DNA of 64,000 bases from Taudactylus pleione (Eukaryota; Chordata; Amphibia; Anura; Myobatrachidae): assembly GCA_031769625.1 (NCBI GenBank), contig JAUIMM010000088.1, positions 8,685,501-8,749,500 of the forward strand, given 5' to 3'. Made by a program: the position numbers and the translations under genes. Of the stretch, positions 33,909 to 46,173 are shown in pieces; position 1 is the stretch's first letter; each line of letters begins with the position of its first letter. Under the pieces are notes generated by a model. It saw only the letters and a program-made list of their open reading frames with translations, searched no databases and was not told the DNA's origin.

Positions 33909-34296
33909 GTCCTTATCGCATCCTCTTATCCACATTGCACAAGGATCTTTCAAGTGGTGTGCTAGAAGTTTTATATTATTGTACTATCTGCCCCAGATAA
34001 TCTGATCATAGTTAGATGGAGAGTGATGTGCATGCTAGAGGTCTTATGTTCTTGCTAGAGGTGTAGTACTCTTAACAGGGGCACTGGATATAAAAGGTTT
34101 CAAAATGAACTTTCAATTGTATTTATTAAAATTGTCAACCAACATTTTAAAAACACAAATGTATAAATGACTCAAATAGATAAATGACACAAATAATTGT
34201 AAGATCTCAGGATAACATCCTTGAGCAAAATGATGTAGTAGGGTGTATAGTCCCTTGTAGGGCTGGAATAAGTAGATGGAAAGCTTAGTTGTTTGT
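33909..34296. other. no recognised gene
   Basis: AT-rich. Nothing recognised. Confidence 0.3.
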
Positions 34297-34745
34297 GGGC
34301 CTGATTCAGCAAGGAACGCAAAGGAGAGAACGCACCCACTTGGCCGATGTTTTTGCACTGCGCATGCGTATGCATCACACTGCACGTGCGTGAACTAGCC
34401 AGTGCGATCGAGTTATGGTACGCAGACTGCACGCAGTGTAGGGGCGTGCATAATTAAGGCAGTGCTGCGGCATACGTAGCCATACCGTAAGCTGTACACA
34501 GGAAGCGGACAAAATCCTGCGGCAGGTCAGGTCAACCACTATTATGCTAATGGGTCCGATGGTTCTCGATCTTACCGATGTTTATGCTATCTCGCATACT
34601 GATCAGGCTGTGAGAAAAGGGAGATGGGCGGCTTAATATGGGGTTGGGCGTCTGCATGTTGTGCTGCGTGCGTGTGCATTGATTAGCATATTCTTGCAGC
34701 GGATGGGTGTGTACGTCTGCTAGCCTGCGTTGTTGAATCAGGCCC
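34297..34745. mobile_element. Harbinger MITE, 3-bp TGT duplication
   Basis: TGT flanks both sides (34294-34296 and 34746-34748). The ends are GGGCCTGATTCAGCAAGG and GGGCCTGATTCAACAACG (other strand). No coding sequence. Confidence 0.8.
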
Positions 34746-36230
34746 TGTGTGAACTACTAGAACAACAATCCCTATGCAGCAATAAGCAACTTAATGCTGA
34801 GAAGGGTTGTAGGAAGGCACATGTCACTAGTCTCAGAAGCTGGACTGCAGAAATAAATATAAGACTCTGAAAGTTCGGTGAGACAAAATGCACATAAAAG
34901 AAATTTACAGTGATACTAATAACAATAGCTGCCAAACATACACAATGAAAGGAAGTCACAGGGATGTGGTGCAAAACTAAATAACTATGCAAAACAGGAT
35001 AAAAGTCTCTGGGATGCAGGATATGCAAAGCAAATAGTAATGTAGTCTCTGTGCAGGGAGTACCTGATGTTCTTTGAATAGTAATATAAAGCAAAACCAA
35101 TAGACGAATAGGCTGAGATCAGAGGGCAGGCAGAGTCAATAACAGGCCCACATACAGTGACACACAATGTTACCCACCCTGGGGTAATCGGTCACAACTC
35201 ACAACAGCTTCAGACCAAGCTCTTGCTTTGGCTCAGACAAGACAGTCGGTACATAAGGGTTCATCAAAGAGGCAGTGGTGGTGAGACAGGGGAAATAGAG
35301 GTAAGAAGAAGAGAGACAGGGAAGGAGATGGGAGAGAGAGAAACCAGGGGCTAGAAAGTGTGGGGGTGGGAGGGGGGGTTCAAGTACAGCCAAGCACAAC
35401 AGCTAGCGACCCAATGAATTAAAATGAAAAGATTTCTCCAGTGGTGCCCCTAAATAGTGTAAGTATTTATTCCTATCATTAGTAAGAGAACAGCGATTCA
35501 GAGAACAGAAAGCTCAGCCAGCTGTGCATGACATAATGAGCCTCCTTAGGGGAGAAAAGCATTGAAGATTCCCTGTCTTCTCCACCCCTACAGGGACACC
35601 GGCCAATCAGAGGTGCCCCCAACAGTCTGAAAAGTAATACAAAAGAAGGATCGGCTTATTTTGTATTGTTTTGAAGAACTTGCACTATCTTCTTCATTTT
35701 GGCAGCGGCACTCAATCACTGTGGTTACTTGGGGCAGCGCTAATTTTTTATCAATAATTCTTCAGTCTAAAAAGTAGGCTACTCACTTAACCAGGAAATA
35801 AAATAGTGCCCAGAGTCAGGGGTGATTTACCCTGCATGTTCTCTGGCATCTGCCTCTGCTACCCATGTGACCGGGACAGTCTGGACTCTACTTTGGGCAA
35901 CATGGCCTGGAGAGGGAGAGGCTCCCAGATACCCCCGTCTATGGCACACAGAAGGACCAGGGTCAGACCCCAGCGTCAGCACTATGGGCTACACCTACAC
36001 TGCACATGCATGGCTTCAGGCAGCTAATGCACAATCGTTTAATGATTGCTGTAAATAGCATTTCATTTCATTCTCCAAATAGACGTTTTGCTGGGAACGT
36101 TTACCGATTCAGATCGATGGAGGGTTAGCTATCCTTGAATTACATGAAAAAAAACAGATTTTCACAATGAAGCCATGTGAGCTGTGAAAGGATTTTATAT
36201 CGATATATGAAATCTTTATGAATAGAGAGC
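34746..36230. other. no recognised gene
   Basis: Several frames of 60-120 codons occur but none carries a recognisable domain. No transposon ends were found. Confidence 0.3.
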
Positions 36231-36239
36231 AATGGAGAT

Positions 36240-36705
36240 TTTTATGCAGATTGAGTGATTGTTTGCTAATACAAGACCGTACTGTGCACACGCAGGGTCT
36301 GCATTGCGAATATGCATGCACACAGTACCCACTCGCAAAGTGAGTGACAGGTAGTCAGTGTTTGGGGGTGGTTACGGGGGGTGGGTAGAAAAACACAGGC
36401 ATGTCTGACCGTTTAAATGCTGTTTTATGGGCGTACATAAATTAGCCATTGCAATCTCATTGTCAGTAGAGCTGCCGAGTCTGCGGCTGGTCAGACCTGC
36501 TGCAGATGGAGCATGGCTGCCTGCTGTACGTCAATGGTACTGATGTTTACGTTGTTGCACATCGTCCTACAAATATGAGAAGGCAGCAGTGGGCGTCCCT
36601 ATGCTCGGCTCTGCTTTGGGAAGCGGTAGCATATTTTAGCAACTGCGATCCGTGAGAGTATGCAGTTGGGTTTGCATGACTGTCCATCTCTGAATCAGAT
36701 CCTGA
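36240..36705. mobile_element. decayed Harbinger MITE
   Basis: It ends with CTCTGAATCAGATCCTG, a degenerate family terminus. The interior (GAGTGACAGGTAGTCAGTG, GGGTGGTTACGGGGGGTGGG) follows the layout of 25743-26299. The left end is blurred. Confidence 0.55.
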
Positions 36706-36830
36706 GACCATAGTGTTTACAATATTACACTATATATCCTGGAGTTCTGTTATCACCTTTTCCCCATCAAAATGGTACTGTAGTAGAGGACTCCATTCTA
36801 TACCCTAGAATTGTTAGATTTCTTTTAGAG

Positions 36831-37154
36831 ATGTGCGTGGAGCACCTTGTTTTGGTCTTGGTTTTGGATCTGGATTCATCTTCGTGTTTTGGTTTTGCAA
36901 GACCACCCGTGTTTTCGTTTTGGATTCGGATAAAAATCGATAAAAAATTTATAAAAATATAAAAACAGCTAAAAACAGCTAAAATATCCAAATCCAAAAT
37001 CCGAGTTCGGTTTTTAAAAAACGAGTTCCGAACCGGCAACTGTAATGAACTGGAACTCGGTTCGAACCGGGACACAAAAGTGAATCCGAACCTTGGAAAC
37101 CCTAAAATTTTAAGTGTGTTCAGAGTTCAGAAATCCAGACCCGCACATCTCTAG
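36831..37154. mobile_element. short nonautonomous hAT element (AGAGATGTGCG ends)
   Basis: The ends AGAGATGTGCG and CGCACATCTCT are inverted. Inside are TTTTGGTTTTGG and AAATCCAAAATCCGAG motifs like those at the termini of the large hAT relics at 18675 and 62380, so it is probably a deletion derivative of that group. No clean 8-bp duplication. Confidence 0.65.
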
Positions 37155-38997
37155 TTTAGTTAAACATATTTGTTTATTGTGATGTAAGTAGATATTCATA
37201 CAATAATTAAAAATATTGTAAACTTTATTACATGACATTTTATGTTAAAGAAGCCTAAGCTCCTATTGCCTTGTCTCTGGCTGAATCATTCAGGAATCCA
37301 TCACTATTTAATGTAAGATTTGAATCTATTTTATCAGACACAAGGCTTCACAAGTATTTGCAATGTCAAACTTTATTTTACCATTGGGCACTCCCTATAT
37401 TTGTTTCTAGAGTTCATTATTCACCAAGGAGATCAGGACTAATACGAGCTGCTACTCTCATTACAATGAATGATATTATTTTAATTGAGTGTTTTTTATT
37501 GTTGATTTTTCACCATTCTTATTAATATTAATTAGTGTATATGCCTGAATCGTGCATCTGTTTTCACTTGACCATTTTTTTACTGTATATTTATCATTTT
37601 ATATCTTAACTCAGAATCAATGCGGGAAGTGGAGAAAAGCTGAAGGAAAGGATATGATGGTCGGAGGTCACAAACAGATTAAAAAAGTTACTGATGGCAC
37701 AGAGGAAGGAGAAGACAAGATCAAGAGAGTGACCATTACAGTGGGTGTAAGATAAGTCCACTGAGGGAGGCCAAATGAAGAAGAGTGGGAGAGCAGTTTG
37801 TAGGTAGTAGTATCTGTAGGATTATTAAAGTCTCCAAGATTGAAAGAGGAATGGTCAGAATATAAGGAGAAGCCAGGAAGCAAAATAATCTAAGAGTTGG
37901 GAGATAGGATAAGAGGGAGAGTAGATGACCAAAGAAGAGACAAATGGAGTGAATCTCAAAGGAGAAGGAAAGAGTGGACTCATTGGAAGGTGCAGTGAGG
38001 AAAGAGTACGGTGCCAACACCACCACATTGTCAGCTTCCAGATCTGGTTGTATAATAAGATAATTTGAGACCCCCCTATATGAGATAGCAGCAGGAAAGG
38101 GTTGCTAGAAGATGAGGTCTAGAGGTTAACGGTGCTAACATTTAAAAGATCATTCTTTGAGGCAAATGTACTGCAGATCGATTTAGCATTTCAGAGAGCA
38201 CATATGAAAAAAGAGGTGGCAGTGGGTAGATGTGGATAAGATTGTCAGGATTGCAGTACATAGGTGGGGCAGAATGGGAAATGACTGGGGAGGAGTGTTG
38301 GGCTGGTACTGGGCCCAGGTTAAGGTGAGATCCCCATGGCAATCAGGAGATGGAAGGCAAGGAGTAAGATGTGGGTGAGGAGATTTTTGTGTAGGAGCAG
38401 TAGGGTGAGAAGGGTGCGTAAGAGGAAAACAACATTTACTGGAAAATTAGGTATGGTGGGTGAGACATCATGTAAGACACAGGGCAGGAAGGAAAGGGGG
38501 AAGCATCTGAAGTGAGTATTAGAGGGATAGGAAGTGAGAATGTAGAGGAAGCAGGGAGGAGAAGAAAGTTAAGAGGTACAGGGATATAGGAAGCTCTAGA
38601 GGATGAAGAAGACCTGGCCAATGGGCAAAGAGGATGAATAAGGTAAGGGGCCTCAAGGTGTAGAGAAAGACCGGAGGCAAGGGGAATGAAGGTGAAAATG
38701 ATTAGGTAGTGCAATAGGATGGGGAGAGGTAAGTGGGTACACAGTGAGATGTAACAGTGGCGGACCACAATGGGGGGGAATAAATTGATTGTGGATGAGA
38801 CATAGTGCAGGCAAAGAACATTGAGAGGCATGGAGGCAAGAGGCTGGATAGACCAGATGTGCAGGATAGTAAAGAGAGGAAATGAGGAGGAAGTAATGAT
38901 GTCAGGAGAGAAATATGATACTGAAGAAAGGTGAGGTGGATGTGGGAAGGTGAGGTACTGTAGATGAGGTAACAAATTGGTAATATAATAAGGCATG

Positions 38998-39118
38998 CCT
39001 GGCCAACTTGTGACTCTCCAGCACCCAGCATACCCTCCAACTGATCAGCTGCTAAAGCATGCGGGGACTTGTAGTTTTACAACAGCTGGTGAGCCACAGG
39101 TTGGCCAATCCTGTAATA
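38998..39118. mobile_element. short hAT-type MITE (GCCTGGCCAACTTGTG)
   Basis: The left part CTGGCCAACTTGTGACTCTC and the right part, CTGTGGCTCACCAG and TTGGCCAA, are inverted versions of each other. It contains the dispersed GGGACTTGTAGTTTTACAAC motif. Confidence 0.55.
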
Positions 39119-39236
39119 AGGTAAAGACAATCTCAAAAATCAAATTACAGTGCAGGTGTATAACAAGCTGATAGCAAACAGTTTAACAATCTCTAGGGTG
39201 AAGACAGATAATAGTGAGAGATTTGCCAGCATCTAA

Positions 39237-39536
39237 AGCTGGGTACACACTGACAGATATACTGTATTGGCCGATCTGGTGCCCGTCGGCCAGTGTGTAC
39301 CAGCGATATCTCTGTGAATGACGTCATTCACAGACATATCGCATTGGCTGTGCAGCACAGCCAATGGACAGATATATCTGCAGACATCTCTGTCCATCAG
39401 CAAGTGTGTACGGTTGGTCTGCAGACCGCCTGTACACATGCAGCGGCAGCCGCGAACCGCACCAACTGCCTGGAAGATGATGGTGTATTTGAACAACCAT
39501 CATCTACAGATATATCTGCTAGGTGTGTACCCACCT
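39237..39536. mobile_element. Harbinger-type MITE, perfect TAA duplication
   Basis: TAA flanks both sides (39234-39236 and 39537-39539). The ends are AGCTGGGTACACACTGAC and AGGTGGGTACACACCTAG (other strand). It closely resembles 51573-51890, including the CAGATATATCTGCAGA motif and the CGCATTGGCTGTGCAGCACA segment. Confidence 0.85.
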
Positions 39537-39810
39537 TAAGGAAAGAGTGAATTCATCCACTGCTATCAGAAAGAAGAATGTGAGACCTCAGCTGTATGGG
39601 TAGTGATGACTTGTAGGACCTGTCACCAGAGCGGCAGGAATATTTTAGTCAGGTTAAAGTAACATTTGAAGAAAAGTTGCCATAAAAGATATAGTAGTTG
39701 ATCGAGGACTACAATCCAAGAGAGGGATTTAAGGATGGCTGATTGAATGAAGGAGCAGGAGAATAGGGAGGATGGGATAGTAAAGAAATGGGCAAGATGG
39801 GGAGATAAGT

Positions 39811-40562
39811 TATTTCTTTGGAACGCAATGTAATTTCGGGCCCCAATGTAGGCCGAAATTAGACCTTAGAGCAAGCCATGGTTTACATTGTGCTTTTGGC
39901 CATGTGAGTGGCTTCTGTTGTGGAAATGCTGGTTTGAGAAGAGCACAGGAGACCTGAGTACTTTGTGCTGAGCAACTCTGTCCACTAGGTTTCACTGAAG
40001 TAGAGGAGCACACTATGTCGTCCTCTCAAGTTGCCGGCATGAGGTCTGACAGCGGGATGGAGGCCAAACCCACTGCCGCTGCCTCCAGCGTCAGACATCT
40101 CAACTGGAGCCAGAGGATGTGCTGATGTCCGCTGAACTAGTATCATCTGCCATGAAGGACTGGGAATTATGAAATTATGCTGGAGCTTTGGGTGAAGGCG
40201 GTTTGAAGGTCAAGAAATCACTTTTTTTAAAACTAATGATAAATACAAGACTAAAGTAGACCATGGCAGAGAAACTACAAGAAGATAAAATTCCTATATT
40301 ATGAAATCAACTATGCACACAATACAGTTACAAATGGAATCATTTGTAACATTGTAATTAAATATTATATATATATATATATATGTATATATATAAATAT
40401 TTATATATATACTTATATATATATATATATATATATAAAAATTCATATTAATGATTCATTTCTGAAATGGAATTATAAGAAGGCAAAGACTGAAACACAC
40501 TAATCTAGCAACTCTCAGTTTCCAGATAAGATTTCTTTTTAGGAAGAGGTACAAGGTCAGTA
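39811..40562. other. no recognised gene; (AT)n microsatellite
   Basis: An AT dinucleotide run lies at about 40366-40437. The rest holds nothing recognised. Confidence 0.5.
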
Positions 40563-41092
40563 GCAAACGCAGGATATCTAGAGGGGGGTTTCCAAATGCT
40601 TGATTTTAGAGCGAGTGTGGCCAGTCCATGAAGAGGGCATAATTAATACTTATCCAGCTTTAATATGCATCATACAATGTGTATTTTATGTCATAAATCC
40701 GGCATATACAGGATCACAGTAAGTCATTTGATGCGGCAGTAAGCCATCCTGCATGAGCTGAATGTTTTTATTTTAGATGTGGGCACCATTACAGACTATT
40801 GGAGTATGTGTGGGAGCCTTGAGAAGCAGCAGAAGAACCTAGCACTTCCCTGGACATATATGTACATATATGTTTTCCAGATCTCCTAGTTGGTGCACAG
40901 GTTATTTATTACTGGCTGATACATGTTAAAAGATCCACAGGTGGTGCTAATTATTTCATTTGTGATACTGAGAAGAACATGTAGCATTAGTAAAATTTTA
41001 TTATATTACTATTTCTACTGTGGTCATGGTATGTGCTGTGGAGGGGGGTTTCCAGGCAGAGGGAAACCCCCCTGCGTTTGCCTATGAAGATA
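40563..41092. mobile_element. DNA transposon copy (CAAACGCAGG...GGGGTTTCC ends)
   Basis: The left end is CAAACGCAGG followed within 20 bp by GGGGGGTTTCC. The right end is GGAAACCCCCCTGCGTTTG, its inverted form. An uninterrupted copy of the element that is split by the L2 LINE at 14638-17435. No ORF. Confidence 0.7.
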
Positions 41093-41279
41093 TCTGAGGA
41101 AAGAAAAAGGTCCAGACTAAAACATTAAGGAGATGAGGGAAGACGTATAAGAAACTAAGGGAATATCATACAAAGGGAAACACAAATGGTCGGAAAATAA
41201 GGATTCTCATTTGTGTTACTTACTAATAAGCCAGTAAGGTCTAAAGGATTCTCAGTAATTAATATTTAGGAAAAGGCTA

Positions 41280-41600
41280 TATGGCAGCATACGTGGATTG
41301 GCCGACGGTGCATACTGCACATGCACCGCAGTATGCGTGCATGAGTTAGCATTGCGATTGTAATGCGATCACCTACGCAGATAAGAATCCATCCCAGAGT
41401 GAGTGACAGGCTGTGAGCGTTTGGGGGTGGTGACAGGGGAGCGGTCGGAGAAACGCAGGCATGTCTGTTTGTTTGAACGCCGTTACTTGGTCGTGCATAA
41501 ATTATCCACTGCAACAGCTTACGCAGCCTGAGTACTCACTGCGTGCAACGAGGTTAGCAATTTCTGAGTAAGGTCTGACCTGTTGTAATTGTGCATGAGG
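41280..41600. mobile_element. decayed Harbinger MITE interior
   Basis: Segments GAGTGACAGGCTGTGAGCG, GGTGGTGACAGGGGAGCGG and CGTTTGGGGG are in the same order as in 25743-26299. Termini not preserved. Confidence 0.5.
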
Positions 41601-41650
41601 GGCCGATGCTAAGCGATGTTCAGTGCAGTCTAGTAAAGCGTTTGAACTAT

Positions 41651-41896
41651 AGCCGGTACACACTTTATGATAGGTTGTCCGATCCCATGGATCGGGCTGA
41701 CATATCGGGCACATGGTCCAGTGTGTACCCACTATGCACGTCCCTACTGCCCGACATCGGCAAGCTCAATAGTGTCAGTGAACGACATATTGGGCGGACG
41801 GTCACCGGATCGTACAGTGTTTCCCGACCGGCCGATATGTTGTTCATAGGCACCATCGGGCATCGCTTCAGGGGGTCAGGTAATATTGTACCCCCT
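41651..41896. mobile_element. Harbinger-type MITE (CCGGTACACAC)
   Basis: The left end AGCCGGTACACACTTT and the right end before TAA (41897-41899) are imperfectly inverted. Internal GATCGGGCTGACATATCGGG recalls other members of this group. Confidence 0.5.
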
Positions 41897-42660
41897 TAAG
41901 AAGCACATTTAAGTGAAAAAGATGCTCGGAGCAAGCATAGTCACGCGTAACCTGGCACGCCGAGAAAGGTTGTTTGGCACGACTGTGACAATAGTGTATG
42001 AAGACATATCTGTATTTTATTAACATTTTAGTAAACTTAAAAAATGTCATATCTGAACCTACTGATTCCTCATGACAAGTGTCTTCTCTTTTCAGACAAT
42101 ATCAAACAATGAACTACAGTAACAATCAACACGGCTGAAATTCAAGGCCTAGCTGTTCTAGAAGAATTAGAGCAATGGTAAACCTCTACAAAAACAAACA
42201 AAGACACCAAATTTGTTCTAAAAAGGAAATTTTTATTTACTGTCCTTGACATTATTAACCCATACCTCCCAACTGTCCTGATTTCAACAGGACAGTCCTG
42301 TTTTACTGGCACTATCCCGCGGGTGGGGGGAAGTTGGGGAGGACACTCTCACACTGCTGCTCTGTATAGCTGGGCAGTGGTGACTGGATGACACGTGCAT
42401 GCGTGCATCATCCATATACACTTTGACGGCTCTGAAATAGACTGGGGGGCTGCCCAGCAGCTCCTGAAGCGCAGGGCAAACGGGGGCGTGGCTCATGGGT
42501 ACGGCATTTCCAGTGTGGCCACACTCACTTGCTGGTACTCCCCTTATTTTGCAAGTACTCTGGGATGGCAAAAATAAGGATTGTCAATAATATTATTATA
42601 TTGGCAAATAATGTAATAAAGAGTTTTAAGGATATAATCATCAGATTAATGGAGAAACGC

Positions 42661-43045
42661 ATAGTTGCCTACTCTCCCGCAATGGCCGGGAGGCACCCGA
42701 AAATCGGGTGGTGCTCCCAGGGTGCCTGGAAAAGTGTCTCTCTTGGCCAGCTGCCAACTTACCAAGTGAAGTGGGCGATCCGGTCGGCAGATGATGCGAT
42801 CTGCGCTGAATCATGTCATTGTAGCCAGGCCTACTGCTGTACAATGCCAGTAATCTCTGCATTGTATAGTGAGAGACGTGACCACGATGACACAATCATG
42901 TCACCACGCCCCCCACACTGCCTCCTATGCTGCATCATGCAATCACACCAGCCCCTGAGCAATGCCATGCACCCAGCACCACCCTCCGCTATGCCGACCT
43001 GGTTGCACCCTCCCGAAAGTGGGCAGCCAGAAAGTTGGCAACTAT
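42661..43045. mobile_element. unclassified MITE (ATAGTTGCC ends)
   Basis: The ends ATAGTTGCC and GGCAACTAT are perfectly inverted. It contains CTACTCTCCCGCAATGGCC and GAAAGTGGGCAGCCAGAAAG. A related element follows at 43098. Confidence 0.65.
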
Positions 43046-43097
43046 AGGGAAATGTCTTATTGTGTACAAGGGAAAATTATCTATTGGATACTTATAT

Positions 43098-43469
43098 ATA
43101 CTTGCCTACTCTCCCAAAACGTCTGGGATGCCCCCAAATCTCAGGTGGTACTCTAAGGTGCCTGAAAGAGTAGGCAAGTCTCCTGGAGCTCCCTCGCGGT
43201 CGCCCGCTGCCGCCCACTTTCTGAGTGAAGTGTTTAGTCCGAGTGGCTTGATGACACAATTTGCGCTGAATTGTGCCATTGCTCCCTCACCCCTCGTATT
43301 ACAACGCATGTAAAAGCAAAATAGGGTTTGGTATGGTGGGGGTGGAGCCACTATGATGCCATGGTGCCAGTATGCCCCCCACATCACCCATTTGGCCGCA
43401 TTCGCTACCCCCGCTTTGCTGACCGGGCTACTGCCTCCAAGAGGGGGCAGCCAGAAAGTTGGTAAGTAT
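43098..43469. mobile_element. unclassified MITE, related to 42661
   Basis: The left end ATACTTGCCTACTCTCCC and the right end GGGGCAGCCAGAAAGTTGGTAAGTAT (split here as GGGGCAGCCAGAAAG plus TTGGTAAGTAT) parallel 42661-43045. ACTTAT occurs on both sides, a possible 6-bp duplication. Confidence 0.55.
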
Positions 43470-43810
43470 GGACTTATAGACAGCTCAACATCATTTCCTG
43501 CTATAAGCAATTGATCTTTATCGCCCCTATTTCTTTTTAATAATATCATACAGTATCTGTTTTGGATTATAACGAAGAACGATTACAATTATGGGTTCAA
43601 AACCCCAAGATCCTCACATTCTGTATCCTTCCAAATATACATAAGACTGAGCGGAATCACCCAGGCAGAACCATTGTTTCTGGTATAGGCACTGATTAGA
43701 GAAACAGAAAATAAATAAGGCTGCACTCTGTTAATCCCATATTATACATGGTACCAGCTGCATGCCAATATAAAAGCCCTATTTGGATACAAAACAAAAA
43801 GACAGTTGTC

Positions 43811-43983
43811 AGATAAACGAAATGACTGTATAGGAGTGGAGAGGGTTAAACTTCCTAGGCTGGGGGCAGACCAGTGTGAGGAATCATGTGATAATTAGGG
43901 CCAATGGGTTTTTAGGGTTGTAGGTTATAGCAGGGATATTAGAGATTGTTGGAGGCGGAGTCAGCCTCTTTTGTTCCTGTCTT
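43811..43983 (+). repeat. Ngaro repeat A1
   Basis: 173 bp, starts AGATAAACGAAATGACTG and ends TTGTTCCTGTCTT; no difference from A2 by eye. It presumably holds the transcription start, since it precedes all genes. No clear TATA box. Confidence 0.95.
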
Positions 43984-43987
43984 GGGA

Positions 43988-43997
43988 ATGGGTAAGT
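43988..43997 (+). promoter_or_regulatory. predicted 5' splice donor next to an upstream ATG
   Basis: The sequence ATGG/GTAAGT has ATG at 43988-43990 and the donor GT at 43992-43993, matching the consensus well. Read through without splicing, this ATG starts a 14-codon upstream ORF ending at TAG 44030-44032. Joined to the acceptor at 49158 the ATG is in frame with the SGNH hydrolase. It lies just outside repeat A1. An inference from sequence. Confidence 0.6.
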
Positions 43998-44190
43998 GCT
44001 CTTACCTGAGCTCTATTATATTTTCTTCATAGCCATCCTTCTGTTTTTCTTTCCTCTTCTTATCTTTGTTCTTCACCTTCTTCATCTATCCCTCTCTCTC
44101 TCTGCCCTCCCCCACCTTTGCGCTCTGCATTTTCTAACAATCCTCCTAACCCTTATAAGGACTGTGACCCCCCCCCCCCAAATTGGTAGC

Positions 44191-46173
44191 ATGCCCCGCC
44201 CGCACCGCTCATCGCGGATCCCCGCCCGTTACCGGGCACAGGAAGAAGGCCCAGGGAGTTCTGGGGAGGCTCCTGCCTCTCAAGAGGGAGCTGAAGGGGC
44301 TAGCGCGAGTCGCGCAGCCCCGCGGCGTCATGGGCGGCCGGGCGCGGCCGCGCTTACCCGCGGCCGTCAAGCAGGTGCTGTCAGGGCGGCTGGACACAGC
44401 CGCCGGCGGGGGGAAGGCGCGGCTGCTCTGAGCAGCCGCGAGAGGCAGTTAGTGAGCCCGCGGGAGGGCAGAGCTGCCGCGATTAGGGCGGTGAGCGCTC
44501 GCCCCCCGCGGGTTCAAAGGTCACAGGCGCACACGCGCACCGCAAGGAGGGCTGCTAATAGCCCTGTTAGTGCCAGGAGGGGCAGGGGGGACTCCCCCAC
44601 AGTTAATGAAGTGGGGAATGTCGAGGTGGGGGAGATGGACAGCCCTGGCAGCACATTAGGGGCTTTGTCAGTCAGGGAGGCAGCCATTTTAGGACAGGGA
44701 GAGCTGATGGAGGATGATTGGCAGGCTAGTCAGCAATCAGCAGACAGGGCCATGTCTGGGGCAGCAGCTTCTGGCTATGTGGATACTCAGGTCCCTAGTG
44801 GGGGTGCAAGTCAGTCCTTTGACCCTGCAGCTTTTGCGGCCATGATGTCATCAATGACATCTGCTTTTGCTCCCATGGTTGCGGCATTGGCTCCTAGCCA
44901 AGCAGATAGTGAAAGGGTGGATCAGAGGCAGCGTTCAATTTCTGCTACTCTAGGGCCAGCGGTAGATCAGTTCATGCAGGCTTGCAAGGCTATGGGCTCC
45001 GCTGCGGCTCAGTTGGCAAGACCAGAGGCGTCTGGGGCTGGTGCGGCTGTGTCTTCTCCTGCTGTGTCGACCGTGCCCAGGGTTTCGGCCCAGGGGGCGG
45101 CTTCATCGTCTGTTTCAGATACTGCTGAGGGCGAAGCTATGGAACAGGATTTCAGCGTCGAGGAGGCTTCATCATCGGTCGTGTCCGGGAGGGAGCAGTC
45201 CGGATCGTCAGGTGAGATCTCAGAAGATGATGATGTTGCTGACTCTGCCTCCTCTTCTTCCTCTGTCTCTGACTTGTCGTCGACCTCTTCTTCTCTGGCT
45301 TCTTCTGTCAGCAGCGCGAAAAAGGCGCGGAAGAGGGCTGCTAAATATGCGCGCAAGGAGGCGGATAGGCGGGATAAGCGGGCTAAGCAGCAGCGTCAGA
45401 GTAGTAGCGCGCGGAAGTCCAAGAAGCGTCAGCATCAACCAGGTGTGGTGCATTGCGACAATACAGCAGTATTGCGGGGTCTGCGCGATTGTTGCAAGAA
45501 AAAAATCAGGAAGGGCGATTATGTGGACATGTTCATTTTAACTGAGCAAGCCAAAAAAGATTTCAAGGCAGCTAAGCTTAAAGGCGGGGTGGGGTTGGAA
45601 GCTTTTCGTTCCTATGATAACTGGCTTGCTGGGTTTTGCGTATTCGCAGCATGCTACTTGAAAGATCGCCCAGGGGAGCACCTGAACGTAATAAGGTATA
45701 TCCACCTGATTCATGGGATGCAGCGTAAATCCAGGGGCAGCGCCTGGAGAACATATGATGAGGAATTTAGGCGCAAGCAGGACGGATCCAAGCGCTTAGA
45801 TTTTGGGTGCAAGGACGTGGAAGTGTGGCTTGACGTCACGCAACCACCAAAAGGTGGAGTGGAGGATTCTCGGGTAGGCGGGGATACTCATAAGGGGGGG
45901 TCTGGGGCGTGGCGCCCGAGTTCTGATCCCTCCCCGGGGCGTCGACAGACGGGCCCCGGTCGGCTTTCTGCGCAGACACCTTTTAAAGGTAAATGTTTTG
46001 CCTTTAATAATGCCTCCTGTTCCCAGGGCCAACGGTGCCGTTTTCGACACCTTTGCTTGCGTTGCAACGGATCGCACCCCGCCTCTAATTGTTTCAGGTT
46101 GTCAGCCCAACAGGGATCCAAGTCGGGAGGAGGAGCTATTCCCAAAGCGGGAGGTAGCGCAGGCGCTAAATAG
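44191..46173 (+). CDS. Ngaro Gag-like protein
   Basis: 660 residues from ATG 44191; an upstream extension to 43996 lacks an ATG and is mostly pyrimidine-tract coding, so it was not used. The N-terminal 250 residues are rich in Arg, Ala, Ser and Gly. A Ser/Asp/Glu-rich then Arg/Lys-rich stretch follows at about 340-430. The conserved core of tyrosine-recombinase-element ORF1 proteins is at about 430-550, with the motif SAWRTYDEEFRR (Trp519). Two zinc-binding motifs close the core at 602-634: C-x7-C-x5-C-x3-H and C-x2-C-x3-H-x4-C. Gag proteins bind element RNA and form particles in the cytoplasm. The end overlaps the RT frame by about 160 bases (+1 relative shift). Confidence 0.88.
   Translation: MPRPHRSSRIPARYRAQEEGPGSSGEAPASQEGAEGASASRAAPRRHGRPGAAALTRGRQAGAVRAAGHSRRRGEGAAALSSRERQLVSPREGRAAAIRAVSARPPRVQRSQAHTRTARRAANSPVSARRGRGDSPTVNEVGNVEVGEMDSPGSTLGALSVREAAILGQGELMEDDWQASQQSADRAMSGAAASGYVDTQVPSGGASQSFDPAAFAAMMSSMTSAFAPMVAALAPSQADSERVDQRQRSISATLGPAVDQFMQACKAMGSAAAQLARPEASGAGAAVSSPAVSTVPRVSAQGAASSSVSDTAEGEAMEQDFSVEEASSSVVSGREQSGSSGEISEDDDVADSASSSSSVSDLSSTSSSLASSVSSAKKARKRAAKYARKEADRRDKRAKQQRQSSSARKSKKRQHQPGVVHCDNTAVLRGLRDCCKKKIRKGDYVDMFILTEQAKKDFKAAKLKGGVGLEAFRSYDNWLAGFCVFAACYLKDRPGEHLNVIRYIHLIHGMQRKSRGSAWRTYDEEFRRKQDGSKRLDFGCKDVEVWLDVTQPPKGGVEDSRVGGDTHKGGSGAWRPSSDPSPGRRQTGPGRLSAQTPFKGKCFAFNNASCSQGQRCRFRHLCLRCNGSHPASNCFRLSAQQGSKSGGGAIPKAGGSAGAK

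Larger units (their letters stand above)
37640..39810 (-). pseudogene. L2 LINE fragment, endonuclease region, with MITE insertions
   Basis: The minus strand encodes degenerate L2 endonuclease pieces: FEIHSICLFFGHLLSLLSYL and a LGDFN motif with LLSHSSSFGLPQWT, at about 38000-37700. Further minus-strand open stretches (38996-38436, 39800-39545) have no clear domain and may be upstream LINE sequence. Interrupted by a MITE at 39237-39536. Not functional. Confidence 0.6.

Noticed and set aside
38436..38996. 186-codon minus-strand ORF as a membrane protein
   Set aside because: The Leu/Ser/Pro-rich translation reflects antisense of a purine-rich LINE-related region next to an L2 endonuclease fragment. 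No conserved family was recognised.
43996..44190. Hydrophobic N-terminal extension of Gag (possible signal or membrane segment)
   Set aside because: The frame has no ATG before 44191, and the stretch is a pyrimidine-rich tract ending in TAG like an intron 3' end, which reads as Leu/Phe/Pro by base composition.
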